Notes: generated by a model not told the origin, from the sequence alone. 64,000 nt of DNA from Megaleporinus macrocephalus (GCA_021613375.1 CM038720.1:41991449-42055448); one strand, 5' to 3'. Positions 35,031-47,399 are shown, counted from the stretch's first letter. Numbers and translations: made by a program.

Positions 35031-37581
35031 GGCAGTGGAGGAGAGGAACAGTAGTGATGGTCAGTGGAGGAGAGGAACAGTAGTGATGATCAGTGGAGGA
35101 GAGGAACAGTAGTGATGGTCAGTGGAGGAGAGGAACAGTAGTGATGATCAGTGGAGGAGAGGAACAGTAGTGATGATCAGTGGAGGAGAGGAACAGTAGT
35201 GATGGTCAGTGGAGGAGAGGAACAGTAGTGATGGTCAGTGGAGGAGAGGAACAGTAGTGATGGTCAGTGGAGGAGAGGAACAGTAGTGATGGTTGGTAGA
35301 GGAGAGGAACAGTAGTGATGGTCAGTGGAGGAGAGGAACAGTAGTGATGGTCAGTGGAGAAGAGGAACAGTAGTGATGGTCAGTGGAGGAGAGAAACAGT
35401 AGTGATGGTCAGTGGAGGAGAAGAACAGTAGTGATGGTCAGTGGAGGAGAGGAACAGTAGTGATGGTCAGTAGAGGAGAGGAACAGTAGTGATGATCAGT
35501 GGAGGAGAGGAACAGTAGTGATGGTCAGTGGAGGAGAGGAACAGTAGTGATGGTCAGTGGAGGAGAGGAACAGTAGTGATGGTCAGTGGAGGAGAGGAAC
35601 AGTAGTGTGTCAGTGGAGGAGAGGAACAGTAGTGATGGTCAGTGGAGGAGAAGAACAGTAGTGATGGTCAGTGGAGGAGAGGAACAGTAGTGATGGTCAG
35701 TGGAGGAGAGGAACAGTAGTGATGATCAGTGGAGGAGAGGAACAGTAGTGATGGTCAGTGGAGGAGAGGAACAGTAGTGATGGTCAGTGGAGGAGAGGAA
35801 CAGTAGTGATGGTCAGTGGAGGAGAGGAACAGTAGTGATGGTCAGTGGAGGAGAGGAACAGTAGTGATGGTTGGTAGAGGAGAGGAACAGTAGTGATGGT
35901 CAGTGGAGGAGAGGAACAGTAGTGATGGTCAGTGGAGAAGAGGAACAGTAGTGATGGTCAGTGGAGGAGAGGAACAGTAGTGATGGTTGGTAGAGGAGAG
36001 GAACAGTAGTGATGGTCAGTGGAGGAGAGGAACAGTAGTGATGGTCAGTGGAGGAGAGGAACAGTGGTGATGGTCAGTGGAGGAGAGGAACAGTAGTGAT
36101 GGTCAGTGGAGGAGATGTACAGTAGTGATGATCAGTGGAGGAGAGGAACAGTAGTGATGGTCAGTGCAGGAGAGGAGCAGTAGTGATGGTCAGTGGAGGA
36201 GAGGAACAGTAGTGATGGTCAGTGCAGGAGAGGAGCAGTAGTGATGGTCAGTGGAGGAGAGGAACAGTAGTGATGGTCAGTGGAGGAGAGGAACAGTAGT
36301 GATGGTCAGTGGAGGAGAGGAACAGTAGTGATGGTCAGTGGAGGAGAGGAACAGTAGTGATGGTCAGTGGAGGAGAGGAACAGCAGTGATGGTCAGTGGA
36401 GGAGAGGAACAGTAGTGATGGTTGGTAGAGGAGAGGAACAGTAGTGATGGTCAGTGGAGGAGAGGAACAGTAGTGATGGTCAGTGGAGGAGAGGAACAGC
36501 AGTTGATGGTCAGTAGAGGAGAGGAACAGTAGTGATGGTCAGTGGAGGAGAGGAACAGTAGTGATGGTTGGTAGAGGAGAGGAACAGTAGTGATGGTCAG
36601 TGGAGAAGAGGATCAGTAGTGATGGTCAGTGGAGGAGAGGAACAGTAGTGATGGTCAGTGGAGGAGAGGAACAGTAGTGATGGTCAGTGGAGGAGAGGAA
36701 CAGTAGTGATGGTCAGTGGAGGAGAGGAACAGCAGTGATGGTCAGTGGAGGAGAGGAACAGTAGTGATGGTTGGTAGAGGAGAGGAACAGTAGTGATGGT
36801 CAGTGGAGGAGAGGAACAGTAGTGATGGTCAGTGGAGGAGAGGAACAGCAGTGATGGTCAGTAGAGGAGAGGAACAGTAGTGATGGTCAGTGGAGGAGAG
36901 GAACAGTAGTGATGGTTGGTAGAGGAGAGGAACAGTAGTGATGGTCAGTGGAGAAGAGGATCAGTAGTGATGGTCAGTGGAGGAGAGGAACAGTAGTGAT
37001 GGTCAGTGGAGGAGAGGAACAGTAGTGATGGTTGGTAGAGGAGAGGAACAGTAGTGATGGTCGGTAGAGGAGAGGAACAGTAGTGATGGTCAGTGGAGGA
37101 GAGGAACAGTAGTGATGGTCAGTGGAGGAGAGGAACAGTAGTGATGGTCAGTGGAGGAGAGGAACAGTAGTGATGGTCAGTGGAGGAGAGGAACAGTAGT
37201 GATGGTCGGTAGAGGAGAGGAACAGTAGTGATGGTCGGTAGAGGAGAGGAACAGTAGTGATGGTCAGTGGAGGAGAGGAACAGTAGTGATGGTCAGTGGA
37301 GGAGAGGAACAGTAGTGATGGTCAGTGGAGGAGAGGAACAGTAGTGATGGTTGGTAGAGGAGAGGAACAGTAGTGATGGTTGGTAGAGGAGAGGAACAGT
37401 AGTGATGGTTGGTAGAGGAGAGGAACAGTAGCGATGGTCAGTGGAGGAGAGGAACAGCAGTGATGGTCAGTGGAGGAGATGTACAGTAGTGATGGTCAGT
37501 GGAGGAGAGGAACAGCAGTGATGGTCAGTGGAGGAGATGTACAGTAGTGATGGTCAGTGGAGGAGAGGAACAGCAGTGACG
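35031..37581. repeat. 29-bp minisatellite (~88 units)
   Basis: Units of 'aacagtagtgatggtcagtg' plus 'gaggagagg'. Variants ('ggttggtag', 'aacagcag', 'aggatcag') recur in order: the 'gatcag' variant at 36611 and 36959 marks a 348-bp (12-unit) duplication. Confidence 0.95.
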
Positions 37582-38204
37582 GTGGCCATGTAATGAATGT
37601 GCAACCTGAATGGATCTCAGTGATCTACAGCAGGTTCCGGTGTGAATTCTGGTGCATCATCAAGGCGTGTTCCAGCCAGCATCTCACTCTACTACTGAAG
37701 TGACGCGGGCTGGACATTTTACTGCCGTGTCTCTGGTGAATTGGCTCACAGTGAGTGAGGACTGAGAATGAGGAGGCCTTGATCTACTGTCTCTGTCCTC
37801 ATTACACAGGTTAACAGCGAGCTGCCCCAAGACACTGAGATCTACTGCAAGACCCAAAAACCCAGTTCCTCTGATCCACAGGCTCTATGACTGGGACAGA
37901 CTTAAACCCACAACCAACACACGCAGCTGGGAAACGTTCATCCAGCATATACAGCACGATGTGAAGCAGTGGGTTGTTTGTAAATGACGTCATGTCACTG
38001 CACTGCTGTGGTGTGAACTGCAGATGAAGAGCAGCACATGATTTCCCACATAGGGGGCGCTATCACACTCTCTCAGAACGTCTCTGGTTTACATCATTTA
38101 CAGTCTCTCAGGATCAGTTTAACTGAGAACCACAAGGAGCTTTTATCTAGAACCAACAGTTTTTATTCATGAGGAGAAAAATAAACCAATCAGCAGAACT
38201 GGGG
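37582..38204. other. Unique spacer, nothing recognised
   Basis: A 60-codon minus frame (37993-37811) without domain features. No repeat. Confidence 0.3.
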
Positions 38205-38500
38205 TGAACACTGGTGGTCAGTAGAAGTGAGTATTGTAGTGTGTAAGGGTGATTTGGGGGTGAACACTGGTGGTCAGTAGAAGTGAGTATTGTAGTGTGT
38301 AAGGGTGATCTGGGAGTGAACACTGGTGGTCAGTAGGAGTGAGTATTGTAGTGTGTAAGGGTGATCTGGGGGTGAACACTGGTGGTCAGTAAGAGTGAGT
38401 ATTGTAGTGTGTAAGGGGGATCTGGGGTGAACACTGGTGGTCAATAGGAGTGAGTATTGTAGTGTGTAAGGGTGATTTGGGGGTGAACACTGGTGATCAA
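38205..38500. repeat. ~56-bp minisatellite
   Basis: Five units of 'gaacactggtggtcagtagg' plus 'agtgagtattgtagtgtgta' plus 'agggtgatctgggggt'. Confidence 0.9.
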
Positions 38501-38627
38501 CACTTTAGTATGTGGTGGTTTGTTTTCTTGGTGGTTCTTAATCTGCTGCTCGAAAGCAGCTCATCTTTCAGTTCAGCTCAAACCTCTCTTCATCACATCA
38601 GCATTACCTCCAACATCTACTGTAACA

Positions 38628-39390
38628 TCTCACCTCCATCTCCTCCACTCTGTTCCTCACCTCCATCTCCTCCACTCTGTTCTTCACCTCCATCTCCTCC
38701 ACTCTGTTCCTCACCTCCATCTCCTCCACTCTGTTCCTCACCTCCATCTCCTCCACTCTGTTCCTCACCTCCATCTCCGCCACTCTGTTCCTCACCTCCA
38801 TCTCCTCCACTCTGTTCCTCACCTCCATCTCCTCCACTCTGTTCCTCACCTCCATCTCCTCCACTCTGTTCTTCACCTCCATCTCCTCCACTCTGTTCTT
38901 CACCTCCATCTTCTACACTCTGTTCCTCACCTCTATCTCCTCCACTCTGTTCCTCACCTCAACCTCCTCCACTCTGTTCCTCACCTCTATCTCCTCCACT
39001 CTGTTCCTCACCTCAACCTCCTCCACTCTGTTCTTCACCTCCATCTTCTACGCTCTGTTCCTCACCTCTATCTCCTTCACTCTGTTCCTCACCTCCATCT
39101 CCTCCACTCTGTTCCTCACCTCCATCTCCTCCACTCTGTTCCTCACCTCCATCTCCTCCACTCTGTTCCTCACCTCCATCTCCTCCACTCTGTTCTTCAC
39201 CTCCATCTTCTACACTCTGTTCCTCACCTCTATCTCCTCCACTCTGTTCCTCACCTCAACCTCCTCCACTCTGTTCCTCAACTCTATCTCCTCCACTCTG
39301 TTCCTCACCTCAACCTCCTCCACTCTGTTCTTCACCTCCATCTTCTACGCTCTGTTCCTCACCTCTATCTCCTCCACTCTGTTCCTCACA
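38628..39390. repeat. 27-bp minisatellite (~28 units)
   Basis: Units of 'tcacctccatctcctccact' plus CTGTTCC, nine codons, so two plus frames of about 330 codons (one repeating SPPSPPLCS, the other HLHLLHSVP) stay open. Variants ('cttctacact', 'caacctcctc') recur as blocks near 38900-39060 and 39190-39350. Confidence 0.95.
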
Positions 39391-39589
39391 CACTGCCTCC
39401 ATCTGGAGTTCCAACATCATCAGAAGAACCTATTTGCTATGATTATGATAAACACTGTCCAGCACAAATATAGAATATCTAGTAGAAGATAATTTAAAGA
39501 TTTGCTTAATTTAAAGCAACCTAAATACGTCTATGCACAGCAGTGCTTACTGCCTTCATACTGGGAATCCTAAAGGGGGTGCTAGAGTG

Positions 39590-39720
39590 AGGTTTAGAGT
39601 GAGGATCCTAACATGTATGTGTTTAGACTGTGGGAGGAAACCGGAGTACCCGGAGGAACCCACTCAAACACAGAGAGACCATACACACTCCACACAGAAC
39701 CACCGGGACCTTGGCCTGAG
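39590..39720 (-). mobile_element. Fragment of the same retroposon as 14636-14898, opposite strand
   Basis: Contains 'gactgtgggaggaaaccgga' and 'cacactccacacagaacca', the reverse complement of the 14.6-kb copy. Tail absent. Confidence 0.55.
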
Positions 39721-40560
39721 GAAACCTCCTCTAGGTGGACCAAACTGAAATCTAACTAAATACTCCTGGTCTACATTAAAAAAACAATGTTTTTGAAAAA
39801 AGTGCATTAAAGTGTTTGTTTATAGAAAAAGTAAATAAAACGTGCAGCTGTTGGAGCTGCCTGTGGGGAGAATAAACATATGTCTCTCCATTACTGGTTG
39901 AAAACTGGTTTTCGCCATCGACTTTTTTCTTTTTTCTTCGTATCTCACCTGTGTTGGCACCACACTCCTGAATCTGCACTGATCTGATCAGGAGCACCTT
40001 TGGTGAACTTACATTGCACACAATTGGCAAAGCACATAGACTGCTCTACATCTACAGGCATTTCTTGGTCATAAAAATAAAAAATATTTAATTGGATGCT
40101 GACCTAATCTAGAATCATCAATATGACCATAGCTACTGGTCCTAGCTCACTGTCCAAAGTCATGTTCTCTCCACCTCCACCTCATGTTCTCTCCAACAGG
40201 ACGTTTTCCACAGTTAGTGGATTTCCTGGAGTCCTCTGAGATGTTCCTGATCAGACGTCATACTCTGAGCTTTACCGGAGATGGCAGTGCTGAAGCTGTG
40301 ATTAAAGAGCTCCACTGCTTACGAGTCTTAACCCTCATCTGCAGATATCAGACAGTAATATCCAACCAGCGTAATCAGAGCGATGAAGACTGAGCACACA
40401 GGGCTCCATCTGGGGTGCGTGTGCTCCTTGATCTCCTCCTGAAACGTCTTTGGTCTTTCAGCACGTTATGGACTATCTACACTCCTCTACACTCTCGCTC
40501 TCCCCCTCTTTCTCACATCCCCCTTCATAATTGCATAATCAGAGGGAATTCTGAGCAGAG
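39721..40560. other. Unique region with a 70-codon frame of unknown meaning
   Basis: The plus frame 40184-40393 follows an acceptor-like 'ctctccaacag' and is non-repetitive, but I recognise no domain. 39840-39990 is a dispersed module shared with 26270 and 23655. Confidence 0.3.
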
Positions 40561-40640
40561 CCAATCCCACTCTGCCTCCAGGCCCAATCGATATGTGAGC
40601 TATAAATAGCTCCACCCACAAAGCTCTTCACACATCAGAG
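40561..40640 (+). promoter_or_regulatory. Candidate TATA/CCAAT promoter
   Basis: CCAAT at 40561-40565 and 40584-40588, then TATAAATAG at 40601-40609. This is a classical spacing; a start near 40630 would be expected. Downstream there is only a 21-codon frame (from 40764), so the transcript, if any, is unknown. Confidence 0.4.
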
Positions 40641-40847
40641 GACCAACAGAACTGTACTGCTTTATCTTTCACTTCAGTTCCACATCCAGTTTGATCAGGA
40701 GGAGAGAGACGTACAGAAGAACACTCTTTCGTCCGCTAACTCTAGAACTTCTTCTGGAAGAACATGAAATCCACGCTGGTCTGTTTGGGTTCAGGAGACT
40801 ACAGTAGAAATAAATCTCTAGATTTTTAAAACTGTGTGCAAACAAGA

Positions 40848-41400
40848 ACACCACTGACCATACAGGAGCTCCACAGACCCTCGTTCATCTGATTCTCTGT
40901 ATACTTTATTACTCTGTTCTTTAATGATCAGGACCACCACAGAGGAGATACTATTAGGGAGGTGGATCATTCTCAGCACTGCAGTGACAGTGACGTGGTG
41001 GTGGTGTGTTAGTTAATGTGTGTTGTGCTGGTGTGAGTGGATCATTTGGAGTAATAAAACACCTCAGTGTCACTGCTGGACTGAGAATCGTCCACCAATC
41101 AAAACTATCCAGACAGCAGTGTCCTGTGGGCGGCGTCCTGTTTCCACTGATGAAGAACTAGAGGAACACAAACTGTGCAGCAGCAGATGAGCTACTGTCT
41201 CTGACTTTACATCTACAAGGTGGACCAGCAAGTAGTAGGAGTGTCTAATAGAGTGGACAGTGAGTGGACACAGTGTTTAAACACTCCAGCAGCAGCACTG
41301 CTGTGTCTGATCCACTGTGGTGGTCCTGTGGAGGTCCTGACCGTTGGAGAACAGGAGCTGATAAGTGGACAGTGAGTGTAGATACTGTCCAGTCTTACAG
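40848..41400 (+). mobile_element. Dispersed fish repeat ('acagtgacgtggtggtggtg' type)
   Basis: Contains GTGGATCATTCTCAGCACTG, 'cctcagtgtcactgctggac' and 'gtggtggtcctgtggaggtc'. This is a repeat family known from many otophysan genomes. Its terminal motif 'gtggacagtgagtgtag' recurs as a 45-bp tandem repeat at 59975-60180. No coding capacity. Confidence 0.5.
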
Positions 41401-41697
41401 TCCTGCAGTGAAAGCTGGTGCATGTTGTCCTCCTGTTTCAGAGATATGGAGTTTTTCGTATGACAGCAGTGTTTCACCAGTTCAAGGACGGAGGGGACGA
41501 AGCTGAGGAGTGTTATGAAAGTAAAGCTCTCTCAGAAGCTGCTGAATGACTTCACAGCATCTTCAGCAGAGACGAACCGGCAAAGACTTCACAGAGAGAG
41601 CAGCAGCACCGGGCGCCACCTAATTAGTGCTTGATGAATTTCAGCCAGATGGTCTCATTTCCACATTCTACCTGCCTGAACACATACTAATGGGGAG

Positions 41698-41764
41698 TGG
41701 GGGGGGGGGGGGGGGGGCAGAGAGACAGATAGAGATAGAGATAGAGTGAGAGAGTAAGAGAGTG

Positions 41765-41795
<31 letters not shown>

Positions 41796-41945
41796 CAGAG
41801 ACTGAGACAGAGAGACAAAGAAAAAGAGAGAGGGACAGAGACAAAGAGAGCGAGCGAGATAGGGAGAAAAAGAAAAAAAGAAAAAGAGAGAGATAGACAG
41901 ACAGAAACAGAGGGGAAAAGAGAGAGAGAGAGAGAAAGAGATGAC
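41698..41945. repeat. G-run and GA-rich tract
   Basis: A run of about 19 G is followed by imperfect (GA)n. Confidence 0.9.
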
Positions 41946-42025
41946 TAGATGGTGAGATACACAGAGAGACAGAGAAAGAAAGGAGGTAGCTGGAGGTGTG
42001 ACAGCAAGCGTGACTGTGAGTCAGT

Positions 42026-42028
<3 letters not shown>

Positions 42029-42081
<53 letters not shown>

Positions 42082-42117
42082 TCCAGATTGCAGAGCTGTG
42101 TGTGTGTGTGAGTGTGT

Positions 42118-42150
<33 letters not shown>

Positions 42151-42151
42151 C
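42029..42151. repeat. (GT)n microsatellite
   Basis: Two GT tracts separated by 'atccagattgcagagctg'. Confidence 0.95.
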
Positions 42152-42227
42152 AGATGTGTGAATAGTAGAGAGAGAGAGGAAGAGAGACATTTAGAGAACT
42201 GAAGATAGGGGGACAGAGAGAGGTAAA

Positions 42228-43032
42228 GGGAGGTAGACAGAGATAGGGATAGAGAGATAGAGGGAGAGGTACAGGGATAGAGAGAGAGAGGGAGAGGTAC
42301 AGGGATAGAGAGATAGAGGGAGAGGTACAGGGATAAAGAGATGAAGGGAGAGGTACAGGGATAGAGAGAGAGAGGGAGAGGTACAGGGATAGAGAGAGAG
42401 AGGGAGAGGTACAGGGATAGAGAGATGGAGGGAGAGGTACAGGGATAGAGAGATAGAGGGAGAGGTACAGGGATAGAGAGATGAAGAGAGAGGTACAGGG
42501 ATAGAGAGATAGAGGGAGAGGTACAGGGATAGAGAGATAGAGTGAGAGGTACAGGGATAGAGAGATGGAGGGAGAGGTACAGGGATAGAGAGATGAAGGG
42601 AGAGGTACAGGGATAGAGAGATAGAGGGAGAGGTACAGGGATAGAGAGATAGAGGGAGAGGTACAGGGATAGAGAGATGGAGGGAGAGGTACAGGGATAG
42701 AGAGATGGAGGGAGAGGTACAGGGATAGAGAGATGGAGGGAGAGGTACAGGGATAGAGAGATAGAGGGAGAGGTACAGGGATAGAGAGATGGAGGGAGAG
42801 GTACAGGATAGAGAGATAGAGGGAGAGGTACAGGGATAGAGAGATGGAGGGAGAGGTACAGGGATAGAGAGATGGAGGGAGAGGTACAGGATAGAGAGAT
42901 AGAGGGAGAGGTACAGGGATAGAGAGAGAGAGGGAGAGGTACAGGGATAGAGAGATAGAGGGAGAGGTACAGGGATAGAGAGATAGAGGGAGAGGTACAG
43001 GGATAGAGAGAGAGAGGGAGAGGTACAGAGAG
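42228..43032. repeat. 28-bp GA-rich minisatellite (~29 units)
   Basis: Units 'atagagagatggagggagag' plus GTACAGGG. The 313-codon minus frame (Leu/Ser/Tyr/Pro) is an artefact. Confidence 0.95.
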
Positions 43033-43157
43033 GTGGGTGGGATGTGAAGGAGGGTGAGTGTGGATCTATTTCTGTGCTGAGCGGCTGACAGATTTGGAGT
43101 CTGCGTGGGAACAAATACAGACTCTCATTCATACGTCCTGAATCTTCCCCAGCACAC

Positions 43158-44728
43158 AGGACTACAGACTACAGACTACAGACTACAGGACTACAGACTA
43201 CAGACTACAGGACTACAGGACTACAGACTACAGACTACAGACTACAGGACTACAGGACTACAGACTACAGGACTACAGGACTACAGACTACAGACTACAG
43301 GACTACAGACTACAGACTACAGACTACAGGACTACAGGACTACAGACTACAGGACTACAGGACTACGGGACTACAGACTACAGACTACAGGACTACAGAC
43401 TACAGGACTACAGGACTACAGACTACAGACTACAGGACTACAGACTACAGGACTACAGGACTACAGACTACAGACTACAGGACTACAGACTACAGGACTA
43501 CAGGACTACAGACTACAGGACTACGGGACTACGGGACTACGGGACTACAGACTACAGACTACAGGACTACAGACTACAGACTACAGGACTACAGGACTAC
43601 AGACTACAGGACTACAGGACTACAGGACTACAGACTACAGACTACAGGACTACAGACTACAGGACTACAGGACTACAGACTACAGACTACAGGACTACAG
43701 GACTACAGACTACAGGACTACAGACTACAGGACTACAGGACTACAGACTACAGACTACAGGACTACAGACTACAGGACTACAGGACTACAGACTACAGGA
43801 CTACAGGACTACAGACTACAGACTACAGGACTACGGGACTACAGACTACAGACTACAGACTACAGACTACAGGACTACAGGACTACAGACTACAGACTAC
43901 AGGACTACAGGACTACAGGACTACAGACTACAGGACTACAGACTACACACTACAGGACTACAGGACTACAGACTACAGACTACAGAACTACAGACTACAG
44001 GACTACAGGACTACAGACGACAGGACTACAGACTACAGGACTACAGACTACAGACTACAAGACTACAAGGCTACAGGACTACAGGACTACAGACTACAGA
44101 CTTTAGGACTACAGACTACAGGACTACAGACTACAGACTTTAGGACTACAGGACTACAGACTACAGACTTTAGGACTACAGGACTACAGACTACAGGACT
44201 ACAGGACTATAGGCCTACAGGACTATAGGACTACAGGACTACAGGACTACAGACTTTAGGACTACAGGACTACAGACTACAGACTTTAGGACTACAGGAC
44301 TACAGACTACAGACTACAGGACTACAGGACTACAGACTACAGACTACAGGACTACAGGACTACAGACTACAGGACTACAGACTACACACTACAGGACTAC
44401 AGGACTACAGACTACAGACTACAGAACTACAGACTACAGGACTACAGGACTACAGACGACAGGACTACAGACTACAGGACTACAGACTACAAGACTACAA
44501 GGCTACAGGACTACAGGACTACAGACTACAGACTTTAGGACTACAGACTACAGGACTACAGACTACAGACTTTAGGACTACAGGACTACAGACTACAGAC
44601 TTTAGGACTACGGGACTACAGACTACAGGACTACAGGACTATAGGCCTACAGGACTATAGGACTACAGGACTACAGGACTATAGGACCACAGACTACTGA
44701 ACACAGACTACAGGACTACAGACTACAG
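43158..44728. repeat. 9/10-bp minisatellite (GACTACAG / GACTACAGG)
   Basis: About 165 short units. Rare variants recur at a distance of about 430-440 bp ('ctacacac' at 43943 and 44382; 'cagacgac' at 44014 and 44453), showing a ~0.44-kb duplication. The 333-codon plus frame is an artefact. Confidence 0.95.
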
Positions 44729-45409
44729 GTCACTGCCTGACTTTCTCTGAACCGCTCCACCCATACGGGTCACACCTTCATACAGACTTCTCACAGAGCT
44801 CTTCAGAAACCAGGTGAGTGGGTTTACTGCACAAGCAGCTCTTTGGGGCCCAACATGTAATGTTTGTGGTGGGCAAAGAGCCAAATATTCAAAATAGTAC
44901 ATAAAGAATGAAGGTAGGTAGGGTGTACATGTAAAGAACCTCAGGCTTATACCACACTCACTCACTCACTCACTCACTCACTCACTCACTCACTCACTCA
45001 CTTACTCACTTACTCACTCACTCACTCACATTGAGCAGGCAGAACACTCTCCACTAATTGGGCCTCCACAGGTTAAACTGGGCTTGCACTTAGGTAGCAC
45101 TGCTTTAACATCTATAACATTCAATTAGTTTGTTTGGCTTGGAGCACCAGGTTCACAGATCCACTGCTTAAAGTCCACAGCTGATTATTGATCAGTGATC
45201 ACAGATCAAACACCCACTGATTCATTTACATACCTCTGATCTTGAATTAAATCTCATCACACAAACTCCCACGAACATTTAGAACAAACCCAGCAGAGCA
45301 GAACGTCTGACTCCCGTTAACGTAATTAATCTACAAATATCATCGTAAACCAGCGAAGATATTCAAACACCCGCAGCATCATCTTCAAAGGTGAGGTAAC
45401 CTGTCGTAC
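44729..45409. other. dclk1 intron start with (ACTC)n
   Basis: Intron after coding exon 2. It contains (CACT)n at 44957-45028; otherwise unique. No exon for the end of DCX domain 2 was found here. Confidence 0.5.
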
Positions 45410-45756
45410 CTGCTTTCCCTCCAGGGTGTAAATCCTCTTGACGATGCCCGAGTCCAGCTTTATGGCGTCCGTGATGTCAGTGAGGACCTGCTCGAAGGAG
45501 TGCGCCGTCTTCTTGTTGAGCAGGATGCGCACGGCCTTGCGTGGCTTCACTCCGCTGCGGACGATGGTGACCAGTTTGGGTCTGATGAAGTCCTTGTTCT
45601 CTCGGGCCTCGTTGGGCCCTGTTTTGGAGCTGGACAGGGACGGAGGGCACTTGGAGCTGACCGAGGCCTTCACGTTCACGGACCAGTTGGGGTTGACGTT
45701 CTTGGTGTAGTCGAGCTTTTTGAAGGCCTCGATTGATCCACACACATAACTCTGTC
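45410..45756 (-). CDS. dclk1: dclk1 second coding exon
   Basis: 347 nt from the acceptor tctgtcattccag to the donor CAG|GTACGA (ends in phase 0). It finishes DCX domain 1 ([13 protein letters not shown]), encodes the NPNWSVNVK motif and a Ser-rich linker, and carries DCX domain 2 as far as [10 protein letters not shown]. The missing end of that domain (the CLQDFFGDDD block in the family) must be on the next exon, which I could not find in 1-45409. Confidence 0.92.
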
Positions 45757-47311
45757 CTGGAATGACAGAAGACGTGTGTTGCTGTTGATTAGAATCATTT
45801 TTAAGAATAACAACCAAATAACAACCAAAATAACCAAACTATGAAAAAAAGAATTCTAAAATTTCTGAGACCGATATTCAGTTTAAAGGGTCCATATGCA
45901 AATTTTGTTCTTAAAGCTTACGTTTCTCCATCAGTTTAATAAACTCAGAATATATTCATGGTGCTATTAAGATCATTTGTACACATCCTCCTTTCTGATT
46001 GGCTGCCAAGATTCAAACATGCCTTATAACTTCAATGTGGTCGCTGTCCAATGAAAAACTTTACAGGAGACACCAAAAACTTACTTTACTTTCAATGTAA
46101 GTCTATGGAACCAGATTTTTTTCCAAGCTGTTTTGGAACATTTCTATTGGTCCATTGATCATGAAATTGACAAACAATGTAAACAACCTTTGTCGTGTTC
46201 AAATGATGTAGAAAACTCAAAATCCACAAAAATTTATTTGCTGTCCAATAAGTTGCGTTTTCTGCATATATTATGATGATTGGACCAATAGAAACGCTCA
46301 ATGCTTGCATTGAAAGTAAAGACTTTTTTGTTCTCTGCTGTAAACATATAATTTTAGAGATATTTGTTTTTCTTGTTACAGCGACACTATGATTGGGTGG
46401 AGCTAAACCGCTGTAGACTGAATAAACAATACATTTAAAATAAGCTGTTTTTGAGTGTCTATATATGGACAGTATGTGTTTATGAGGATAAAAACTTCAA
46501 GGTTTTAAAAATCAGGGTTTCTATTTTTAAAAGTGTCCATAAAACACAATGTTGAGGCGTGTAGGTTATCACCAGGGAAACGATCGTGGTGCCGTAATTG
46601 CTTAGTTATGTCTGCCAATTCAAGAAGCTACATTTGAATGATTTATTAATTTGAGTTGAAGTTATTTGAGTATTGATTAACCGGAACAGCTCTACAGTCT
46701 GGTGTGAAAGCTTTAAGGCACAGCACTGATTACATAACAACGCAATCACACACCCGTCAAACGGGGTCCCTAAGTGAAAGCGCCACAGACAACACACTCA
46801 ATCAACATGAACAAACAGCCTGTCAGGGCTGAAGGATTGACGTCTCTGCTGAAAGCATTGATCTGCCCCGAGCGTTTCACCACCCTGGAGGAATCTGGCG
46901 AGTCTGTCAATCAGGAGCCTGACAACGTAATCATAGCCGTTCCCTTCGGTCCTCACCCTCCACCAGCTGCTCGATGCTGCTGATCTTGTTTCCATCGATG
47001 GTGTAGATGGTCCGCACCCCTTGGGGCAGGTTTACGTTGTCGGCCAGCGCGCGCGTCAGGTCAGCCAGGAGGGCGTCGAATGACCGGAACCTGTCGGTGG
47101 ACACGGCGTAGACGATGCCGTGGAAGTAGCGGTCCCCGTTGCGGTAGAAGCGCACCTTCTTGGCCCTCTTCTCCGAGCTCAGGGCCCTGAGGGTCCGTGT
47201 CCGGTACAGGCTGCAGTGGGCGCTGTGGGTGGGACTGGGCAGCCCGTTGGCCCGTGAGCTGCCGCGGCCCTTCCGCTCAGCTTTATCCCTCTCGTCGAAA
47301 TGCTCCTCCAT
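45410..47311 (-). CDS. dclk1: dclk1-like doublecortin-family gene, 5' coding part (partial)
   Basis: Two exons (47311-46957 and 45756-45410) join in phase to give the first 234 residues. Seen: the N-terminal [13 protein letters not shown] block, a first doublecortin (DCX) domain at about residues 45-130 with [20 protein letters not shown] and [14 protein letters not shown], a NPNWSVNVK linker, and most of a second DCX domain from [20 protein letters not shown] to GKQ. DCX domains bind microtubules. DCLK1 proteins continue into a Ser/Thr kinase, which lies outside this window. DCLK1 is preferred over DCX because of [17 protein letters not shown] and [14 protein letters not shown], and because ccdc169 is next door as in human. 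Whether it is the a or b fish paralogue cannot be decided. The intron between the exons is 1.2 kb; the next intron runs beyond the left edge (over 45 kb). Confidence 0.9.
45757..46956 (-). other. dclk1 intron between the two coding exons
   Basis: GT at 46956-46955 and AG at 45758-45757. It contains two inverted pieces of the 'tctattggtccattgatcat' dispersed repeat (46020-46330). Confidence 0.8.
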
Positions 47312-47330
47312 TTTTTACCACAGATGAGTC
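46957..47330 (-). CDS. dclk1: dclk1 first coding exon (short 5' UTR plus 118 codons)
   Basis: The acceptor gtttaaccctttag ends at 47331 and the exon runs to the donor GAGG|GTGAGG (phase 1). The ATG at 47311-47309 sits in aaaaaATGG and is preceded in frame by TAA two codons upstream, fixing the start. Coding is 355 nt. It encodes [30 protein letters not shown] and most of DCX domain 1, ending at [11 protein letters not shown] content is far above the surrounding DNA. The 19 nt from 47312 to 47330 are 5' UTR if the acceptor is used. Confidence 0.9.
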
Positions 47331-47399
47331 CTAAAGGGTTAAACACACATCCATACTGCTTTAACTGAGCTACTGAGTTAAGGACCTACTTAAAGGTGC

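Noticed and set aside
38450..39473. Two ~330-codon Pro/Ser/Leu frames resembling a mucin or extensin
   Set aside because: A 27-bp tandem repeat keeps both frames open; no signal peptide in a plausible gene context and no splice evidence.
42191..44106. 313- and 333-codon frames
   Set aside because: Artefacts of the 28-bp GA array and the 9/10-bp GACTACAG array.
45438..45743. Other frames across the dclk1 exon (both strands)
   Set aside because: Shadows of the GC-rich doublecortin exon; only the minus frame with DCX-domain motifs matches the family.
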